Below, in pieces: positions 61,909 through 64,000 of a DNA stretch of 64,000 bases. Origin of the DNA: Gordius sp. MW1 (lineage: Eukaryota; Nematomorpha; Gordioida; Gordea; Gordiidae); contig OZ038527.1 of NCBI GenBank assembly GCA_964036665.1, positions 16,514,221 to 16,578,220 on the forward strand. Reading direction: 5' to 3'. The first letter of the stretch is position 1. Each line of letters starts with the position of its first letter. Under the pieces are notes generated by a model. That model was not told where the DNA came from and did not search any database. It saw only the letters and a list, made by a program, of their open reading frames with translations. A program made the translations under genes and the position numbers.

Positions 61909-62937
61909 TAATTGCTATGCAATTTATGGGCTCGTTTTTGGTTGTCCGTTGATGTCCGTTGTCCGTCCGTTACCCTATCTATTTGCATTGGGTATATTAG
62001 GTTATCGATTTTTAAAATTAATGCATGAGAAAGAGGTGCCCCACCCCTCATCTCTATCAAGAGGTGCCCCACCCCTCATCTCTATCTCCCTCGCTTTCGG
62101 GCGGGGTCGGGTTCAAGAGGTGCCCCACCCCTCATCTCTATCTCCCTCGCTTTCGGGCGGGGTCGGGTTTTAATTGCTACGTTAAATTAATGCATAAGTA
62201 TATCTATATTTAAATTTTGGTAATTGCTATGCAATTTAACTAGTTTTGGGGTTAAAACCCCGAAGTTTTTTTTGACTCTTATGATTGTTCTTGTTACTAT
62301 CATTGATAATAAGACTTTTTGGCCGTCCGCTGGCTGCTGACCAATGAAAAAAATGACCATTGGCCAAAATGTGAATCCGAGTTTATTTTTTCGTTTTTTT
62401 TTGACTATTATGATTGTTCCTGTTACTACCATTGCTATTATGACTTTTTGGCCGTCCGTTGGCTGCTGACTAATGGAAAAAAATCACCATTGGCCAAAAT
62501 GTGATTCGAAATTTTTTTTTTCGTTTCTTTTGACTATTATGAATTTATATCCACTTTTACCGTGTCCTGGCTGCTGACCAATGGAAAAAAATGACCATTG
62601 GCCAAAATGTAATTCGAAAATTTTTTTTAGTTTTTTTTGACTATTATGAATTTATATCCACTTTTACCGTGTCCTGGCTGCTGACCAATGGAAAAAAATG
62701 ACCATTGGCCAAAATGTGATTCGAAAATTTTTTTTAGTTTTTTTTTGACTATTATAAGTTTATATCCACTTTTACCGTGTCCTGGCTGCTGACCAATGGA
62801 AAAAAATGACCATTGGCCAAAATGTGATTCGAAAATTTTTTTTTTCGTTTTTTTTTGACTTATGAATTTATATCCACTTTTACCGTGTCCTGGCTGCTTA
62901 CCAATGAAAAAAAATGACCATTGGCCAAATTTTATAT
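61909..62937 (+). mobile_element. Family A composite element, copy A4
   Basis: Starts TAATTGCTATGCAATTTATG. A 45-50 bp AAGAGGTGCCCCACCCCTCA unit is repeated three times. The minisatellite with CCATTGG marks follows, from about 62359 to 62924. The last three to four units are near-identical (about 110 bp), unlike the graded units of A1-A3. It ends within the core, without the 3' hairpin. Confidence 0.75.
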
Positions 62938-63479
62938 ATAACCTAAAAATTTATTATAGATGGTCTAACAGACAGCCAACTATGTAATATATATTTTTAA
63001 CCTTATAAATGCATATATATTTTTTTATTGGGTTAATATATTTCATTTAATTAGATTGTGATTTCATAGAAAACCTAAAAAGTAATATTTAAAAAAATAA
63101 TATAGGTATTAGATTCTAATTTACGATAAAATATATCGATAAAAACTAACACAAAATTCGAAACCTCCTTCAAAGGTATAATCATAGCCCGTTATTTCTA
63201 ATTAAATTGAATCTACTATTAAACTCAAACACGAATTGTACTTTATTAGATGGCGCGCGTAAGTTTATATAATTAGTAAAATTTTTCTACGTGTCATAGA
63301 TATTACACCGCACGTGTGGCAGGGAAATGAAAAGGTATTTTAGGAATCTAAAAAGGTTATTTTACCCCCGGCCGCCCTGGACACCTACGGGTAAAGTTTC
63401 GAGCGAATCGGGCTGGTAGTTTAAGAATTTAGCCCTTTTTTAAAACTTAAAAAAAACTTTTTTTTTTAATTTTTTTTTT

Positions 63480-64000
63480 ACATTAAATTAATATTTTGTT
63501 TTTGTTAATACCTTTGATAATATGACTTTTTGACCGTCCGCTGGCTACTGACCGACGAAATATATTGATTTTCTAAACATAAAACACAACTTTATTATTT
63601 CATTATCTATATAAATAACATAATAACTTCTACTATTTTAAAGCCAGCATGGTATAGTGGTTATAGCGCCGGCTTGTGAACTGGAGGTGTGGGGTTTAAG
63701 TCAGGGAGGGGACAAATATTTTTTTTTAATTTTTTTAAATTAAATTAATATTTGTTCATGTTAATACCAATGATAATATGAATTTTTGACCGTCCGCTGG
63801 CTACTGACCAATAAAAAAATGACCATTGGCCAAATAAATCTAAATTTTTTTTTGTTTTTGAATTGGTTAACATTGATAATTACCCTATGTCCTCCCCTAC
63901 AAGGGCCTATAACTAATTAACTAATTATTTTGCATCTAATACCCCCTATAGGCATTCTCGCCCCTTCCCACCTTTCTCGCCCATAAATTGCATAGCAAAT
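63480..64000 (+). mobile_element. Family A related copy A5, runs off the window
   Basis: Two diverged core units (GACCGTCCGCTGGCTACTGACC at 63532 and 63790) flank a tRNA-like block. The 3' part CCCCCTATAGGCATTCTCGC and the subterminal repeat GCCCATAAATTGCATAGCAA end at the window edge. Confidence 0.65.
63643..63715 (+). repeat. tRNA-derived sequence (His-type anticodon loop)
   Basis: TGGTATAGTGGTTATAGC is a good tRNA A box / D arm. TTGTGAA resembles an anticodon loop with GTG, and GGTTTAAGTC is a weak B box. Acceptor and T stems do not pair, so it is a decayed tRNA-derived piece within family A rather than a working tRNA. Confidence 0.5.

Noticed and set aside
61586..62173. Open frame of 195 codons after UBR4
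   Set aside because: Its second half is family A repeat sequence and the first half has no recognisable domain or exon signal.
63643..63715. A functional tRNA-His gene
   Set aside because: Acceptor and T stems do not pair and the B box is degenerate.

Overview
The window is AT-rich eukaryotic DNA dominated by one giant plus-strand gene, the orthologue of the animal N-recognin E3 ligase UBR4 (Drosophila poe / purity of essence). I reconstructed 87 exons from position 95 to the stop codon at 60844-60846. All introns are GT-AG, and reading phase is kept across every junction. The exons total 16,189 nt, or 5,395 codons plus stop, with no in-frame stop or frameshift. The first exon seen starts in mid-codon, so the true N-terminus lies upstream of the window. 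Assignments rest on my recall of human UBR4 and its order of conserved blocks; no alignment was run. The organism is an invertebrate-type metazoan using the standard code, with minimal introns of about 43-47 nt. I cannot resolve the phylum.

Layout: 95-11427 encodes the N-terminal helical-repeat scaffold. 15089-21816 encodes the middle scaffold. 21865-22285 is the UBR box. 22636-27459 is the beta-propeller region. 27774-30131 is the beta-sandwich region. 30689-31774 and, after a 12.9-kb intron, 44705-49666 form the long C-terminal scaffold. 49883-50797 is a Cys-rich zinc domain. 50952-58155 is more scaffold. 58375-60846 is the C-terminal catalytic module (hemi-RING, UZI and C-terminal helical part). 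No second cellular gene was found; 60847-64000 is 3' flank and repeats.

The introns are a dense archive of mobile DNA. They hold: (i) a nested hAT complex (32756-40302), in which a foldback hAT with 8-bp target duplications contains a 3.5-kb hAT with a perfect 8-bp duplication and a Helentron/HINE-like element; (ii) several small hAT MITEs with 8-bp duplications (4964-5120, 9508-9710, 45093-45295, 47752-47983); (iii) a 1.9-kb foldback element with 600-bp arms (19747-21654) inserted 19 bp after a splice donor, with diverged relatives nearby; (iv) an inverted Penelope-like unit with a 12-bp target duplication (15794-16441); (v) a foldback with a hammerhead-ribozyme-like motif at its centre (about 42196-43335), next to a decayed transposon gene; (vi) a high-copy composite repeat ('family A') with subterminal inverted repeats, an ordered minisatellite core and a 3' hairpin, present at 11.6, 14.7, 37.0, 40.4, 61.9 and 63.5 kb.
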